Shown here piece after piece: positions 53,804-62,299 of a DNA stretch of 64,000 nt. The stretch is from the NCBI RefSeq assembly GCF_033025475.1, contig NZ_CP130322.1:2237001-2301000 (forward strand), given 5' to 3'. Below the pieces are notes generated by a model, which was given only the letters and a program-made list of their open reading frames with translations, made no database searches and had not been told where the DNA came from. Origin of the DNA: Sphingomonas sp. C3-2. Its GTDB lineage: Bacteria > Pseudomonadota > Alphaproteobacteria > Sphingomonadales > Sphingomonadaceae. Position 1 is the first letter of the stretch, and every line of letters starts with the position of its first letter. The position numbers and the translations under genes were made by a program.

Positions 53804-55717
53804 TCACTGGCAGGCGAGGCATTCGTCGTAATCGGTCGTCTCGCCCAGCTCGAAGCGCGGGGCCTCGGGGGTGTTGTCGGCCTCGACGCCGCCGGCAAAG
53901 CCCGCGCGCTGCACGCTCTTCGAGCGGAGATAATAGAGCGACTTGATGCCCAGTTCCCACGCGCGGAAGTGGAGCATCAGGAGATCCCACTTCTCGACAT
54001 CGGCCGGGATGAACAGGTTGAGCGAGGTCGCCTGGTCGATATAGGGCGTGCGGTCGGCGGCGAGTTCGAGCAGCCAGCGCTGGTCGATCTCGAAGCTGGT
54101 CTTGAACGTGTCCTTTTCTTCCTGGTTCAGGAAGTCGAGATGCTGGACCGAGCCGCCCTGCTCGAGGATCGTGTTCCACACCGCATCCGAATTCTTCGAC
54201 TTTTCGATCAAAAGCTTTTCGAGGTGGACGTTGCGGACCGAGAAGCTGCCCGACAGCGTCTTGTGCGTGTAGATATTGGCGGGGATCGGCTCGATGCACG
54301 CCGAGGTGCCGCCGCAGATGATCGAGATCGACGCGGTCGGCGCGATCGCCATCTTGCAGCTGAACCGTTCCATCACGCCCATTTCGGCGGCGTCGGGGCA
54401 GGGCCCGCGCTCGGCGGCGAGCGTCATCGACGCCTGGTTCACCTGTGCCGAGATGTGCTTGAACATCCGCATGTTCCAGCTTTTCGCCAGCGCGCCTTCA
54501 AAGGGCAGGCCGCGCGCCTGGAGGAAGCTGTGATAGCCCATCACCCCGAGCCCGACCGAGCGTTCGCGCATCGCGCTATATTTGGCGCGCGCCATTTCCT
54601 CGGGCGCGCGCTCGATATAGTCGGTGAGGACGTTGTCGAGGAAGCGCATCACGTCCTCGATGAACTGCTTGTCGCCGTTCCACTCGTCCCAGGTTTCGAG
54701 GTTGAGCGACGAGAGGCAGCACACCGCGGTGCGGTCGTTGCCCAGATGGTCGCGGCCGGTGGGCAGCGTGATTTCCGAGCAGAGGTTCGAGGTCGAGACC
54801 TTGAGGCCGAGATCGCGGTGATGCTTGGGCATCGCGCGGTTCACGGTATCGCCGAAGACGATATAGGGCTCGCCCGTCTGCAGGCGGGTTTCGACGAGCT
54901 TCTGGAACAGCGCGCGCGCGTCCACCGTGGCGCGGACGCTGCCGTCCTTGGGGCTGATCAGATTCCATTCGCGGCCGTCGCGCACCGCTTCCATGAACGC
55001 GTCGCTCAGCAGCACGCCGTGGTGGAGGTTCAGCGCCTTGCGGTTGAAATCGCCCGAAGGTTTGCGGATTTCGAGGAATTCCTCGATCTCGGGGTGCGAG
55101 ACGTCGAGATAGCAGGCGGCCGAACCACGGCGGAGTGAGCCTTGCGAAATCGCAAGCGTCAGGCTGTCCATCACGCGGACAAAGGGAATGATGCCGCTGG
55201 TCTTGCCGTTGAGCCCCACGGGTTCGCCGATGCCGCGCACCGCGCCCCAATAGGTGCCGATGCCGCCCCCGCGCGACGCGAGCCAGACATTCTCGTTCCA
55301 GATTTCGGTGATCGCCTGCAGGCTGTCGTCGACCGAGTTCAGATAGCAGGAAATGGGCAGGCCACGGCCGGTGCCGCCGTTCGACAGAACGGGGGTGGCG
55401 GGCATGAACCACAGCTTCGAAATATAGTCATAGACGCGCTGCGCGTGCGCCGCGTCGTCGGCATAGGCCGATGCCACGCGCACGAACAGGTCCTGATAGC
55501 TTTCGCCGGGCAGGAGGTAGCGGTCCTTCAGCGTTTCCTTGCCGAAATCGGTCAGCAGGTCGTCGCGCGAACGGTCGATCTCGATCGCATAGGGCTGCGG
55601 CATCACCGTGCGCGTGTCTACCGGCTGTGCAGCGGCCATCGCGGCGCTCGCAAGGGCTTCGGTAAGGGTCGCTGTCACGTCGCTGCTGCTCGCTTCCTGC
55701 GTATCTCTGAAATCCAT
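53804..55717 (-). CDS. nrdA: ribonucleotide reductase alpha subunit lacking the ATP-cone
   Basis: A 637-aa NrdA with the ten-stranded barrel core: LYLNSV-type GLPISCYLNSVDDS (redox Cys), VCCLSSLNLETW, STSNLCSEITLPTGRDHLG, KMAIAPTASISIICGGTSACIEP and the C-terminal CLACQ (redox relay cysteines C634 and C637?-type, exact numbers approximate). The core starts near residue 54 (LLTDFGKETLKDRYL), leaving no room for the about 90-residue ATP-cone. So overall-activity control by dATP at that site is probably missing. Length (637 versus about 760 in E. coli) agrees. Confidence 0.94.
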   Translation of the reverse strand: MDFRDTQEASSSDVTATLTEALASAAMAAAQPVDTRTVMPQPYAIEIDRSRDDLLTDFGKETLKDRYLLPGESYQDLFVRVASAYADDAAHAQRVYDYISKLWFMPATPVLSNGGTGRGLPISCYLNSVDDSLQAITEIWNENVWLASRGGGIGTYWGAVRGIGEPVGLNGKTSGIIPFVRVMDSLTLAISQGSLRRGSAACYLDVSHPEIEEFLEIRKPSGDFNRKALNLHHGVLLSDAFMEAVRDGREWNLISPKDGSVRATVDARALFQKLVETRLQTGEPYIVFGDTVNRAMPKHHRDLGLKVSTSNLCSEITLPTGRDHLGNDRTAVCCLSSLNLETWDEWNGDKQFIEDVMRFLDNVLTDYIERAPEEMARAKYSAMRERSVGLGVMGYHSFLQARGLPFEGALAKSWNMRMFKHISAQVNQASMTLAAERGPCPDAAEMGVMERFSCKMAIAPTASISIICGGTSACIEPIPANIYTHKTLSGSFSVRNVHLEKLLIEKSKNSDAVWNTILEQGGSVQHLDFLNQEEKDTFKTSFEIDQRWLLELAADRTPYIDQATSLNLFIPADVEKWDLLMLHFRAWELGIKSLYYLRSKSVQRAGFAGGVEADNTPEAPRFELGETTDYDECLACQ

Positions 55718-56273
55718 GGCTGCGCTTTCCCCTGTTCGATATCCAGACCCGGAAGAATGCCTCCGGGGAACTACAGTCGGACCCGCGCTGCGCTGCGCCG
55801 AATATGGCGTTTCCGCGCGCTTTTCACAAGGACGCAGCAGCCCTTTCGCGAAACCTGCTCGCGATAAAAGCTACCAGTCGTTGTATTAGGTCCCCTGCCT
55901 TACACCACCCATTGTGCCCAGCTTTGCACAAGACGCAAGATGGGATTTTGGGGCGGATGGCTCGGCTCGTCGCTCGCTGGACTCGTTTCGATCGTGGCAG
56001 GGCGGGCGACGCGCGGAGTTTCCTAGGCTTCCCAAAAGGCAAGGGTGAAATCTGCGCCGAAAAAAAATTCAGGGGTTGACGCAGCTTGCCTGAATTTTGC
56101 TCGGGCACTCGGAATGCCGCCGGAAATTTCCGCCACATTTTTGGCGTTGGATGCTCATTCCTGTTCCAGCGTGCACAATCGCTCGACACATGCCGGCGTT
56201 CATGACCTAATCGCCCGTGAATAGCGGAGACCGGCGGAAAAGCCGGCCCGCCAGGCCATATGGAGAGGCTGGA
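55718..56273. other. 556-bp intergenic region between nrdA and the DUF1097-like gene
   Basis: No credible gene is seen. It must hold the nrdA promoter (minus) and that of the membrane protein gene (+). TTGTGC-N8-GCACAA (55912-55931) is a possible operator, and AAAATTCAGG/CCTGAATTTT (56064-56073, 56089-56098) is a 10-bp inverted repeat around GGTTGACGCAGCTTG. I do not see clear NrdR boxes. Confidence 0.6.
56064..56098. repeat. 10-bp AT-rich inverted repeat in the nrdA upstream gap
   Basis: AAAATTCAGG (56064-56073) and CCTGAATTTT (56089-56098) are perfect arms with a 15-nt spacer containing TTGAC. It could be an operator overlapping a promoter for the downstream membrane protein, or an AT-rich terminator. 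Location does not decide. Confidence 0.35.
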
Positions 56274-56792
56274 ATGCCGAATGAAAATGGGGCGCCCGCG
56301 CCCGTGTCGCATGGCAAGGCGATGATGTTTCTCGGGATCATCATCCTGGGCGTCGCGGTCTATATCGGGCTCGCAAGCGTGCTCGGGATGACAAGCTTTT
56401 ACGGCGGGTTCCTGTTCATCTTTTACTGGACCGCGATCAAGCACGCCGATCTGAAGGAATATTGGCCCTGCGTCGTGGGTGGGCTCACCGGGCTCGGGCT
56501 TGCCTGGGCGCTCCACAATCTGCCGCTTCAGTTCGGCACGGTGGGCTTGGTCGCCGCACTCGTCGGGGTCCTCTTCGTCATCTATGCCAGCATCATCGGC
56601 TGGGTGCCCCTCTTCGTGAACATGGCGACGATGCTGTTCCTCACCGTGGGCACGATCCCGGCGCTTCAGGGTGCGGATGAATTTCGTGGTTTCGTCCTCT
56701 CCGTCGTCTACGGCGCGGCGCTTATTGGCGTGGTGATGTTCGCCGTCGCGCGGCTGAAAAAGCCTGCGGCCAATGTCGCGGTAACCATCTGA
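56274..56792 (+). CDS. small inner membrane protein, DUF1097-like
   Basis: A 172-aa membrane protein with five hydrophobic segments. The KMMFLGIIILGVAVYIGLAS, GGFLFIFYWTAIKHADLKEYWP and VVYGAALIGVVMF parts resemble DUF1097 proteins. The family has no assigned function. ATG 56274 has TGGAGAGG upstream. It is followed by a hairpin and then fumarase. Confidence 0.6.
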   Translation: MPNENGAPAPVSHGKAMMFLGIIILGVAVYIGLASVLGMTSFYGGFLFIFYWTAIKHADLKEYWPCVVGGLTGLGLAWALHNLPLQFGTVGLVAALVGVLFVIYASIIGWVPLFVNMATMLFLTVGTIPALQGADEFRGFVLSVVYGAALIGVVMFAVARLKKPAANVAVTI

Positions 56793-56812
56793 CAAAGTGA
56801 TTGGCGGGAAAA

Positions 56813-56849
56813 GGGCGAGGGCGCATCGGCAAGGCCGGCGCCTTCGCCC
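56813..56849 (+). terminator. hairpin after the DUF1097-like gene
   Basis: GGGCGAGGGCGC (56813-56824) pairs with GCGCCTTCGCCC (56838-56849) with one mismatch, then TCCCGTTTT. It probably ends the upstream transcript before fumarase. Confidence 0.55.
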
Positions 56850-56919
56850 TCCCGTTTTCGGCAAAATTGCGTTAAGGGCCGCTGCGACTCTTTCATCTGA
56901 CCATGCAGGACCTGCGACA

Positions 56920-58443
56920 GTGACGACGATCATCAAGGAAGCCGACCTTATCGAGAGCGTGGCCGACGCGCTCCAGTTCATCAGCTATTACCACCCGATG
57001 GATTATATCCGCGCGCTGGGGGAGGCCTATGAGGCCGAACAGAGCCCCGCCGCCAAGGATGCGATCGCGCAGATCCTCACCAACAGCCGCATGTGCGCCG
57101 AAGGCCATCGCCCGATCTGCCAGGATACGGGCATCATCAACGTCTTCGTCAAATGGGGCATGGATTGCCGCCTCGACAATACCGATCGCTCGCTTCAGGA
57201 AATCGTCGATGAAGGCGTGCGCCGCGCCTATCTCCACCCTGAAAACAAGCTGCGCGCCTCGGTGCTCGCCGATCCCGCCTTCACGCGCCGCAACACCAAG
57301 GACAATACGCCTTCGGTGCTGCACGTCGAAATGGTGCCGGGGTCCAAGGTCAGCATCGATGTCGCGGCCAAGGGCGGCGGCAGCGAGAACAAGTCCAAGT
57401 TCAAGATGATGAACCCCAGCGATTCGATCGTTGACTGGGTGCTCGAAATGATCCCGCAAATGGGCGCGGGCTGGTGCCCCCCCGGCATGCTTGGCATCGG
57501 CATCGGCGGCACCGCCGAACATTGCGTCCTGCTCGCCAAAAAGGCGCTGATGGACCCGATCGACATGGGCCAGCTCAAGAAGCGCGGTCCCCAGAACGAT
57601 ATCGAGGCGATGCGCATCGAGATCTTCGACAAGGTCAACGCGCTCGGCATCGGCGCGCAGGGCCTTGGCGGTCTGTCGACCATCCTCGACGTCAAGATCA
57701 TGGACGCGCCCTGCCATGCGGCGGGCAAGCCGGTCGCGATGATCCCCAACTGCGCGGCCACCCGCCACGCGCACTTCACGCTCGACGGCAGCGGCCCGGC
57801 CTATCTCGAACAGCCCAACCTCGCCGAATGGCCCGACGTCAACTGGACGCCCGACAAGGCCGCGATCCGCGTCGATCTCGATACGCTGACGCCCGAGGTG
57901 GTGCAGAGCTGGAAGCATGGCGATCGCCTGCTCTTGAACGGCAAGATGCTCACCGGCCGCGATGCCGCGCACAAGCGGATCAAGGACATGCTCGAAGCGG
58001 GTGAGGACCTGCCCGTCGAGTTCCGTGGCCGTGTCATCTATTATGTCGGCCCCGTCGATCCCGTGGGCGAAGAAGTCGTCGGCCCCGCCGGCCCCACCAC
58101 CGCGACGCGGATGGACAAGTTCACGCGCATGATGCTCGAACAGGGCCTGCTCGCGATGGTCGGCAAGGCCGAACGCGGCCCGATGGCGATCGAGGCGATC
58201 AAGGAGCACAAGTCCGCCTATCTGATGGCGGTCGGCGGTGCGGCCTATCTCGTCGCCAAGGCGATCAAGGGCTCGAAGGTCGTCGGTTTCGAAGATCTCG
58301 GCATGGAAGCGATCTACGAGTTCGAGGTGCAGGACATGCCCGTGACGGTGGCGGTCGATGCCGAGGGGCAGAGCGTCCACCATCTCGCGCCGCTCGTCTG
58401 GCAGGAAAAGATCCGCAAGGAAAAGCTGCTCGAAAACGCCTGA
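56920..58443 (+). CDS. class I fumarate hydratase (fumarase A/B-type)
   Basis: A 507-aa [4Fe-4S] fumarase of the TCA cycle. Iron-sulfur cysteines appear in RPICQDTG (C67), GGTAEHCVLL and MIPNCAATRHAHF; the C-terminal swivelling half has GRVIYYVGPVDPVGEEVVGPAGPTTATRMD (cut at motif boundaries) and a KGSKVVGFEDLGMEAIYEFEV segment. GTG 56920 is the first start at the conserved TTIIKEADL beginning; AGGA is 10 nt upstream. Class I fumarase is oxygen-sensitive. Confidence 0.95.
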   Translation: MTTIIKEADLIESVADALQFISYYHPMDYIRALGEAYEAEQSPAAKDAIAQILTNSRMCAEGHRPICQDTGIINVFVKWGMDCRLDNTDRSLQEIVDEGVRRAYLHPENKLRASVLADPAFTRRNTKDNTPSVLHVEMVPGSKVSIDVAAKGGGSENKSKFKMMNPSDSIVDWVLEMIPQMGAGWCPPGMLGIGIGGTAEHCVLLAKKALMDPIDMGQLKKRGPQNDIEAMRIEIFDKVNALGIGAQGLGGLSTILDVKIMDAPCHAAGKPVAMIPNCAATRHAHFTLDGSGPAYLEQPNLAEWPDVNWTPDKAAIRVDLDTLTPEVVQSWKHGDRLLLNGKMLTGRDAAHKRIKDMLEAGEDLPVEFRGRVIYYVGPVDPVGEEVVGPAGPTTATRMDKFTRMMLEQGLLAMVGKAERGPMAIEAIKEHKSAYLMAVGGAAYLVAKAIKGSKVVGFEDLGMEAIYEFEVQDMPVTVAVDAEGQSVHHLAPLVWQEKIRKEKLLENA

Positions 58444-58481
58444 GGCTTTGGGGGCGCCCACGGCGTCCCCTGACACATCAG

Positions 58482-58517
58482 AAAGGGCCGCGTTCCTCTC
58501 CGGGACGCGGCCCTTTT
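58482..58517 (+). terminator. fumarase terminator
   Basis: AAAGGGCCGCGT (58482-58493) and ACGCGGCCCTTT (58505-58516) form a perfect 12-bp stem, with a T-run at the right arm and beyond. Confidence 0.88.
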
Positions 58518-58859
58518 CGTGTCCATCGGCCGCGCGCGCCTGCTTGGGCGGCCCCAAGAATGTCTTTGTCGACTAATACTACAAAATTAGTAGAGATATT
58601 GATGTCGGACGGTTCAACCGGCATCCCAGCTTGAACCCGCGGTTTTTGACAGGTCAGCTTGCGCCGCGAAACCAATTGCTAAAGCGCGCCGTGCCGCGCC
58701 CATCGGGGCAGGCGCCTGGACCGGGAACGAAGGCCGCCATGAAATGTTTACAGGGAAAAATCATGCGGGATCAGCGTGATAATCGAATGTGTCGCTGCTG
58801 ATCCGGCATTTTCATCGAACTGTATCATTACGCCGCTAGGGGAGCGGCAAGGAGGCCGT
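58518..58859. other. 342-bp intergenic region with an AT-rich dyad
   Basis: No gene is supported here. ACTAAT (58572-58577) mirrors ATTAGT (58586-58591), and CTAC-AAAATTA-GTAG occupies 58579-58593; the second resembles BlaI/MecI-type TAC...GTA operator dyads, but no such regulator is nearby. The rest shows nothing distinctive. Confidence 0.45.
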
Positions 58860-59000
58860 ATGTCCAAGGCAATGACACCCCGCCATGATTCGAACCGGAC
58901 TTATTCGGTATCGCTGCTCCAGTCCGCCGCCGCCTTGTGGGGCGAGGATTTCTGGGGTGGTGCGAAGCCACGGCCGGTCCGGAAGCGCCCCGCTTCCTGA
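58860..59000 (+). CDS. 46-aa small ORF with strong ribosome-binding site
   Basis: An open frame of 46 codons, MSKAMTPRHDSNRTYSVSLL onward, ending KPRPVRKRPAS. It is preceded by a perfect-looking AAGGAGG about 5 nt upstream of ATG 58860. The N-terminal half is polar, the middle has a short hydrophobic SLLQSAAALWGEDFW, and the tail is basic and proline-rich. It is isolated between fumarase and a membrane protein gene. No family is recognised. The Shine-Dalgarno is the main evidence that it is real. Confidence 0.5.
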   Translation: MSKAMTPRHDSNRTYSVSLLQSAAALWGEDFWGGAKPRPVRKRPAS

Positions 59001-59072
59001 CCCGCAATTTCCTCTTCTTCTTCCTCGAAACTCAAGCGGGGCAGGGGCGCACGGCGTTCCTGCCCCATTTTT

Positions 59073-59426
59073 TCAGGCGGGCCGCGCCAGCCGCAGCGCG
59101 CGCAGCGTCGCCCAGACCCCGATCAACAGCAGCGCGCAGAGCGCACCCGCATAAAAGCCCGCGCTCTCCTTGGGCGGGCCGAACAGCATATGGTCGAGCG
59201 TGGGGACAAGCAGGCTCAGCATCAGCCCGCTGAACAGCCCCCAGGCCGCCGCCAGCGGCGCCGTGCCCTGGCGCGGGGCCAGCCAGAGCGCGATCAGCAG
59301 CGCCAGCGCGACGATCAGTTCGTCAAGCACAAGCGGCAGCATGCGGGGCTTCCCCCACCATCGCCCGATCTCGCTCAGCGCAAGAAGCAGGGCGATGACA
59401 AGGGTGGACACTCTAAGCAACGTCAT
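59073..59426 (-). CDS. small membrane protein of unknown function
   Basis: A 117-aa protein with four hydrophobic segments and little else: TLVIALLLALS, LVLDELIVALALLIALWL, AAWGLFSGLMLSLLVPTLD and AGALCALLLIGVWATL. I recognise no family. It lies 41 nt beyond the sugE stop on the same strand and may be co-transcribed with it. Confidence 0.65.
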   Translation of the reverse strand: MTLLRVSTLVIALLLALSEIGRWWGKPRMLPLVLDELIVALALLIALWLAPRQGTAPLAAAWGLFSGLMLSLLVPTLDHMLFGPPKESAGFYAGALCALLLIGVWATLRALRLARPA

Positions 59427-59467
59427 GTCGCCTATGTTGCAGCTTTGGGGTGTCCCGCCAACGGTCT

Positions 59468-59788
59468 TTAACCGTTGGTCGAAAGCTTCATCACCACCAG
59501 TCCGCCGACGATCATCAGCGCGGCGATGATCCGCATCAGGCTCGCCTGTTCGCCGAGGATCGCGATCCCGACAAGAAACGCGCCAACCGCGCCGATGCCC
59601 GTCCAGATCGTATAGGCGGTGCCCAGCGGCAGGGTTTTCATCGATATCGAGAGCAGCGCGAAGCTCATCCCCATGGTAACCAGCGTGACGATCGACGGCA
59701 TCAGCCGGGTAAAGCCCTGCGACTGTTTCATCGAAAAGGCCCAGACGACCTCGAGCAAACCGGCGATAACGAGTAAAATCCAGGCCAT
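59468..59788 (-). CDS. sugE: guanidinium exporter Gdx/SugE (SMR family)
   Basis: A 106-aa small multidrug resistance protein. The essential membrane Glu is E13 in LLEVVWAFSMK, and AYTIWTGIGAVGAFLVG is diagnostic of the SugE/Gdx branch, which exports guanidinium in exchange for protons, not the broader EmrE branch. I start at ATG 59788, preceded by AAGGAGG. The longer frame to 59836 is the leader RNA, which contains a mini-ykkC-like riboswitch that matches this function. Confidence 0.94.
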   Translation of the reverse strand: MAWILLVIAGLLEVVWAFSMKQSQGFTRLMPSIVTLVTMGMSFALLSISMKTLPLGTAYTIWTGIGAVGAFLVGIAILGEQASLMRIIAALMIVGGLVVMKLSTNG

Positions 59789-59808
59789 CAGGCCCTCCTT
59801 GCGAAGAG

Positions 59809-59858
59809 CCGGGTCGTCCCGGACGTTGCTGCCCATGATCGGGGGAGGTCGTTCCTCC
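59809..59858 (-). promoter_or_regulatory. probable guanidine-II (mini-ykkC) riboswitch before sugE
   Basis: On the minus strand two hairpins precede sugE, each capped by ACGA: GGAGG-A-ACGA-CCTCC (complement of 59844-59858) and CCGGG-ACGA-CCCGG (complement of 59809-59822), joined by a 21-nt linker. Two GC stems with ACGR loops just upstream of a SugE gene is the defining layout of the guanidine-II class. The second hairpin ends 21 nt before the start codon, so it could control access to the ribosome-binding site. The first hairpin has one extra unpaired A before the loop, a small departure from the ideal. Confidence 0.85.
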
Positions 59859-59868
59859 TCAGCCCCAG

Positions 59869-60255
59869 TTAGGAAGCGGGGGCGTGTTCGTCAACTTTTG
59901 GCGCTGCTTTCTTCGCGCCCGCGCGCGGGCGCATCCGGCGTTCGGGCGGCAGCTTCTCGATGGGCGCGGTGCCGTCATGAAGCAGGTCGAGCGACATGTC
60001 CTCGAACTGGCCGATCCAGCGCCGCACCAGCTTGGCCAGCGGCACGGGGTTCAGATAATGGTGCTTCTCGCGCCCGCGCCGGTGCACGGCAACAAGATTC
60101 ACCTGTTCCAGAATCGCGAGATGCTTTGATACGGCCTGGCGCGTCATCGGCAGATCGTCGCACAGCTGCTGCAGCGTCTGACCGTTGCGGGCGACAAGCT
60201 TGTCGAGCAGCTTGCGCCGGCTTTCATCGGCAAGGGCGCGGAAAATGTCCGTCAT
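59869..60255 (-). CDS. ArsR-family winged-helix regulator
   Basis: A 128-aa ArsR-type repressor. The recognition region is DDLPMTRQAVSKHLAILEQVNLV and the wing is HRRGREKHHYLN. It has none of the usual CxC metal-binding pattern of ArsR/SmtB metal sensors, so it may respond to another signal. A basic tail (RRMRPRAGAKKAAPK) follows. I start at ATG 60255; the frame extends to 60285. It lies upstream of the sugE leader on the same strand, so both genes might share a transcript. Confidence 0.85.
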   Translation of the reverse strand: MTDIFRALADESRRKLLDKLVARNGQTLQQLCDDLPMTRQAVSKHLAILEQVNLVAVHRRGREKHHYLNPVPLAKLVRRWIGQFEDMSLDLLHDGTAPIEKLPPERRMRPRAGAKKAAPKVDEHAPAS

Positions 60256-60311
60256 GCAGCGCCTGCTAGTCAATCCGCGCTTCATGCGTCAACCGTGCAG
60301 GGCTTGCGGAT

Positions 60312-61535
60312 ATGGCAAGCGAGGGTATCTCTCGGCGCATTGTCTGTCGGGTAGCGGGTGCACGCGTGATCGCAAAAGTCTTCAAGTTTCTCGGAACCGG
60401 GCTGCTGTTCGCGCTCGTCGCGCTGTGTCTCGCGATCATCGTCCTGCCGCCCTTTCTCGACCGGATCTATTATACCGGGCCCGTCAGCGCGCATTTCGAC
60501 GGCGCCCGTTTCTTCAACCCGGATGGGGAGGATACGCTCGCGCCGCCCACGGGCAAAAGCCGTGGCGGCTTCATGACCCGGTGGATCTTGGGGCGCAACG
60601 AACGCCCCGACTGGCCCGTTTCGGTGCCCGTCACCCAGACGCGTCCGGCGGCGCGGGTGGAGGGGGATGTCCTGCGCGCGACATGGGTGGGCCATGCCAC
60701 CGTGCTGGTGCAGACGCAGGGGCTCAACATCCTGACCGATCCGATCTGGAGCGAGATTGCCGGCCCGTTCAACCTCGCCGGCCCCGCGCGGGTCACCGCC
60801 CCCGGCATCCGGTTCGAGGATCTTCCCAAAATCGATCTCATCCTCGTCAGCCACAATCATTACGATCATCTCGATGTGCCCACGCTTCGCCGGTTGTGGG
60901 AACGCGATCGCCCGATGATCCTGACCAGCCTCGGCAATGATGCCGTCATCGATGTGCCGTCAAAAGCGGTCGATTGGGGGACGCGGATATCGGTAAAGCC
61001 CGGCGTCGATGTCGTGGTGACGCGCAACCATCATTGGGGATCGCGCTGGGGCACCGATCGCAACCGCGCCTTGTGGTCGAGCTTCACGATCACCACGCCC
61101 GCAGGCAACATCTTCTTTGCCGGCGATACCGGTCCGGGTGACATGAAATGGCCCGAAGAGGCGGCCCGGCTCGGGCCCGTGCGTCTCGCCATCCTGCCGA
61201 TCGGCGCGTTCCGCTTCGCGCCGGGGCAGATGATGACAGGCAGCCATATCGGCCCGCGCGAGGCGGTGGACGTGTTTCGCGGGCTGGATGCAGGCTATGG
61301 CATCCCCATCCACTGGGGAACCTTCCGCCTGTCGTTCGAAGCGTATGAAACCCCGCCTACGATGCTCGATCTGTTCACCGCCTGCGCAGGCTACCGCCCC
61401 GACATATTCGCGCGCCGGGCGATCGGTCAGCCGATCGATATTCCGCCTTATGCCGCGCCTGCGCGCGGCACGGCGGATGCTGCCACCCGCGCGCGCTGCG
61501 CAGAGGGTTCGCCCGAACTGGCCGCGCTCAAATAA
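60312..61535 (+). CDS. metallo-beta-lactamase-fold hydrolase, NAPE-PLD-like
   Basis: A 407-aa metallo-beta-lactamase-fold protein. The first zinc motif is SHNHYDHLD (HxHxDH). Other ligands are in RNHHWGSRWG, FFAGDTGPGD and PIHWGTFRLS. The order is that of the NAPE-PLD/UlaG-like branch, which cleaves phosphodiesters or lactones. A single N-terminal membrane segment (FLGTGLLFALVALCLAII) anchors it. Start is uncertain: ATG 60312 or GTG 60366 just before the hydrophobic segment. Confidence 0.85.
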   Translation: MASEGISRRIVCRVAGARVIAKVFKFLGTGLLFALVALCLAIIVLPPFLDRIYYTGPVSAHFDGARFFNPDGEDTLAPPTGKSRGGFMTRWILGRNERPDWPVSVPVTQTRPAARVEGDVLRATWVGHATVLVQTQGLNILTDPIWSEIAGPFNLAGPARVTAPGIRFEDLPKIDLILVSHNHYDHLDVPTLRRLWERDRPMILTSLGNDAVIDVPSKAVDWGTRISVKPGVDVVVTRNHHWGSRWGTDRNRALWSSFTITTPAGNIFFAGDTGPGDMKWPEEAARLGPVRLAILPIGAFRFAPGQMMTGSHIGPREAVDVFRGLDAGYGIPIHWGTFRLSFEAYETPPTMLDLFTACAGYRPDIFARRAIGQPIDIPPYAAPARGTADAATRARCAEGSPELAALK

Positions 61536-61538
61536 GCG

Positions 61539-62228
61539 TCAGTCGGCTTCGACGCGCTGGTAGCGGAAATACCAGACCTCATGGCCCTTGCGGCGCGCCT
61601 TGGCTTCATAGCGCGTCTGCGGCCAGCCGCCGGGGCGCTTCAGGAAATCTTCGGGCTTTTCCGCGAGCCAGCGGAAATCGCGGCGCTGGTTCATGACCAT
61701 CATCGACCATTGGCAATAGGTCGGGTCGTCGGTGCCCAGACGAAACTCGCCGCCCACCTGCAGCTTGCGCGCGATCAGGTCCATCGGGCCGTGATTGACC
61801 ATGCGGCGCTTGGCGTGGCGCGCCTTGGGCCAGGGGTCGGGGTGGAGCAGATAGACGAAGCGCAGGCTCTGGTCCGGCACGCGTTCCAGCACGTCGAGCG
61901 CATCGCCATTGTGCAGCCGGACATTGGGCAGATGCTTGTCGCGAATGTGCAACAGCGCGCCGACCACGCCGTTGATGAACGGTTCGCAGCCGATAAAGCC
62001 GTGGTCGGGGAGAAGATCGGCGCGGTAGGCGAGGTGCTCGCCCGACCCGAAGCCGATTTCGAAATGAAGCGGCCGATCATCGCCGAACAGCGCTTCGGGC
62101 GTCACCGGGCCTTCGGCGGGCACGCTGATCTGCGGCAGCAGGTCTTCGAGAAGCTGGGCCTGCCCCTGACGAAGCTTGTGCCCCTTGGCACGACCATAAA
62201 GACGGCGAATGGTTGCGGGATCGTTCAT
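61539..62228 (-). CDS. trmB: tRNA (guanine-N7-)-methyltransferase
   Basis: A 229-aa TrmB that methylates G46 of tRNAs. SAM-site and catalytic motifs are FEIGFGSGEHLAYRA, GCEPFINGVVGALL, YLLHPDPWPKARHAKRRMV (core PDPWPKxRHxKRR) and GTDDPTYCQW. Length is normal. It converges on the NAPE-PLD-like gene by 3 nt. Confidence 0.95.
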   Translation of the reverse strand: MNDPATIRRLYGRAKGHKLRQGQAQLLEDLLPQISVPAEGPVTPEALFGDDRPLHFEIGFGSGEHLAYRADLLPDHGFIGCEPFINGVVGALLHIRDKHLPNVRLHNGDALDVLERVPDQSLRFVYLLHPDPWPKARHAKRRMVNHGPMDLIARKLQVGGEFRLGTDDPTYCQWSMMVMNQRRDFRWLAEKPEDFLKRPGGWPQTRYEAKARRKGHEVWYFRYQRVEAD

Positions 62229-62299
62229 GCGCGCCGCCTAGCGCAACTGATGGCGGGAGGCCAGACTGTGCGTGCCCCCCATCATACAGGCTGTCTTCT

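Noticed and set aside
55804-56079. 91-codon frame in the nrdA upstream gap
   Set aside because: It has no ribosome-binding site and Arg/Ser-rich low-complexity sequence, and it overlaps probable promoter sequence.
58579-58593. BlaI/MecI operator
   Set aside because: The CTAC-N7-GTAG dyad is short and no blaI, mecI or beta-lactamase gene is near. It is noted only as part of the intergenic region.
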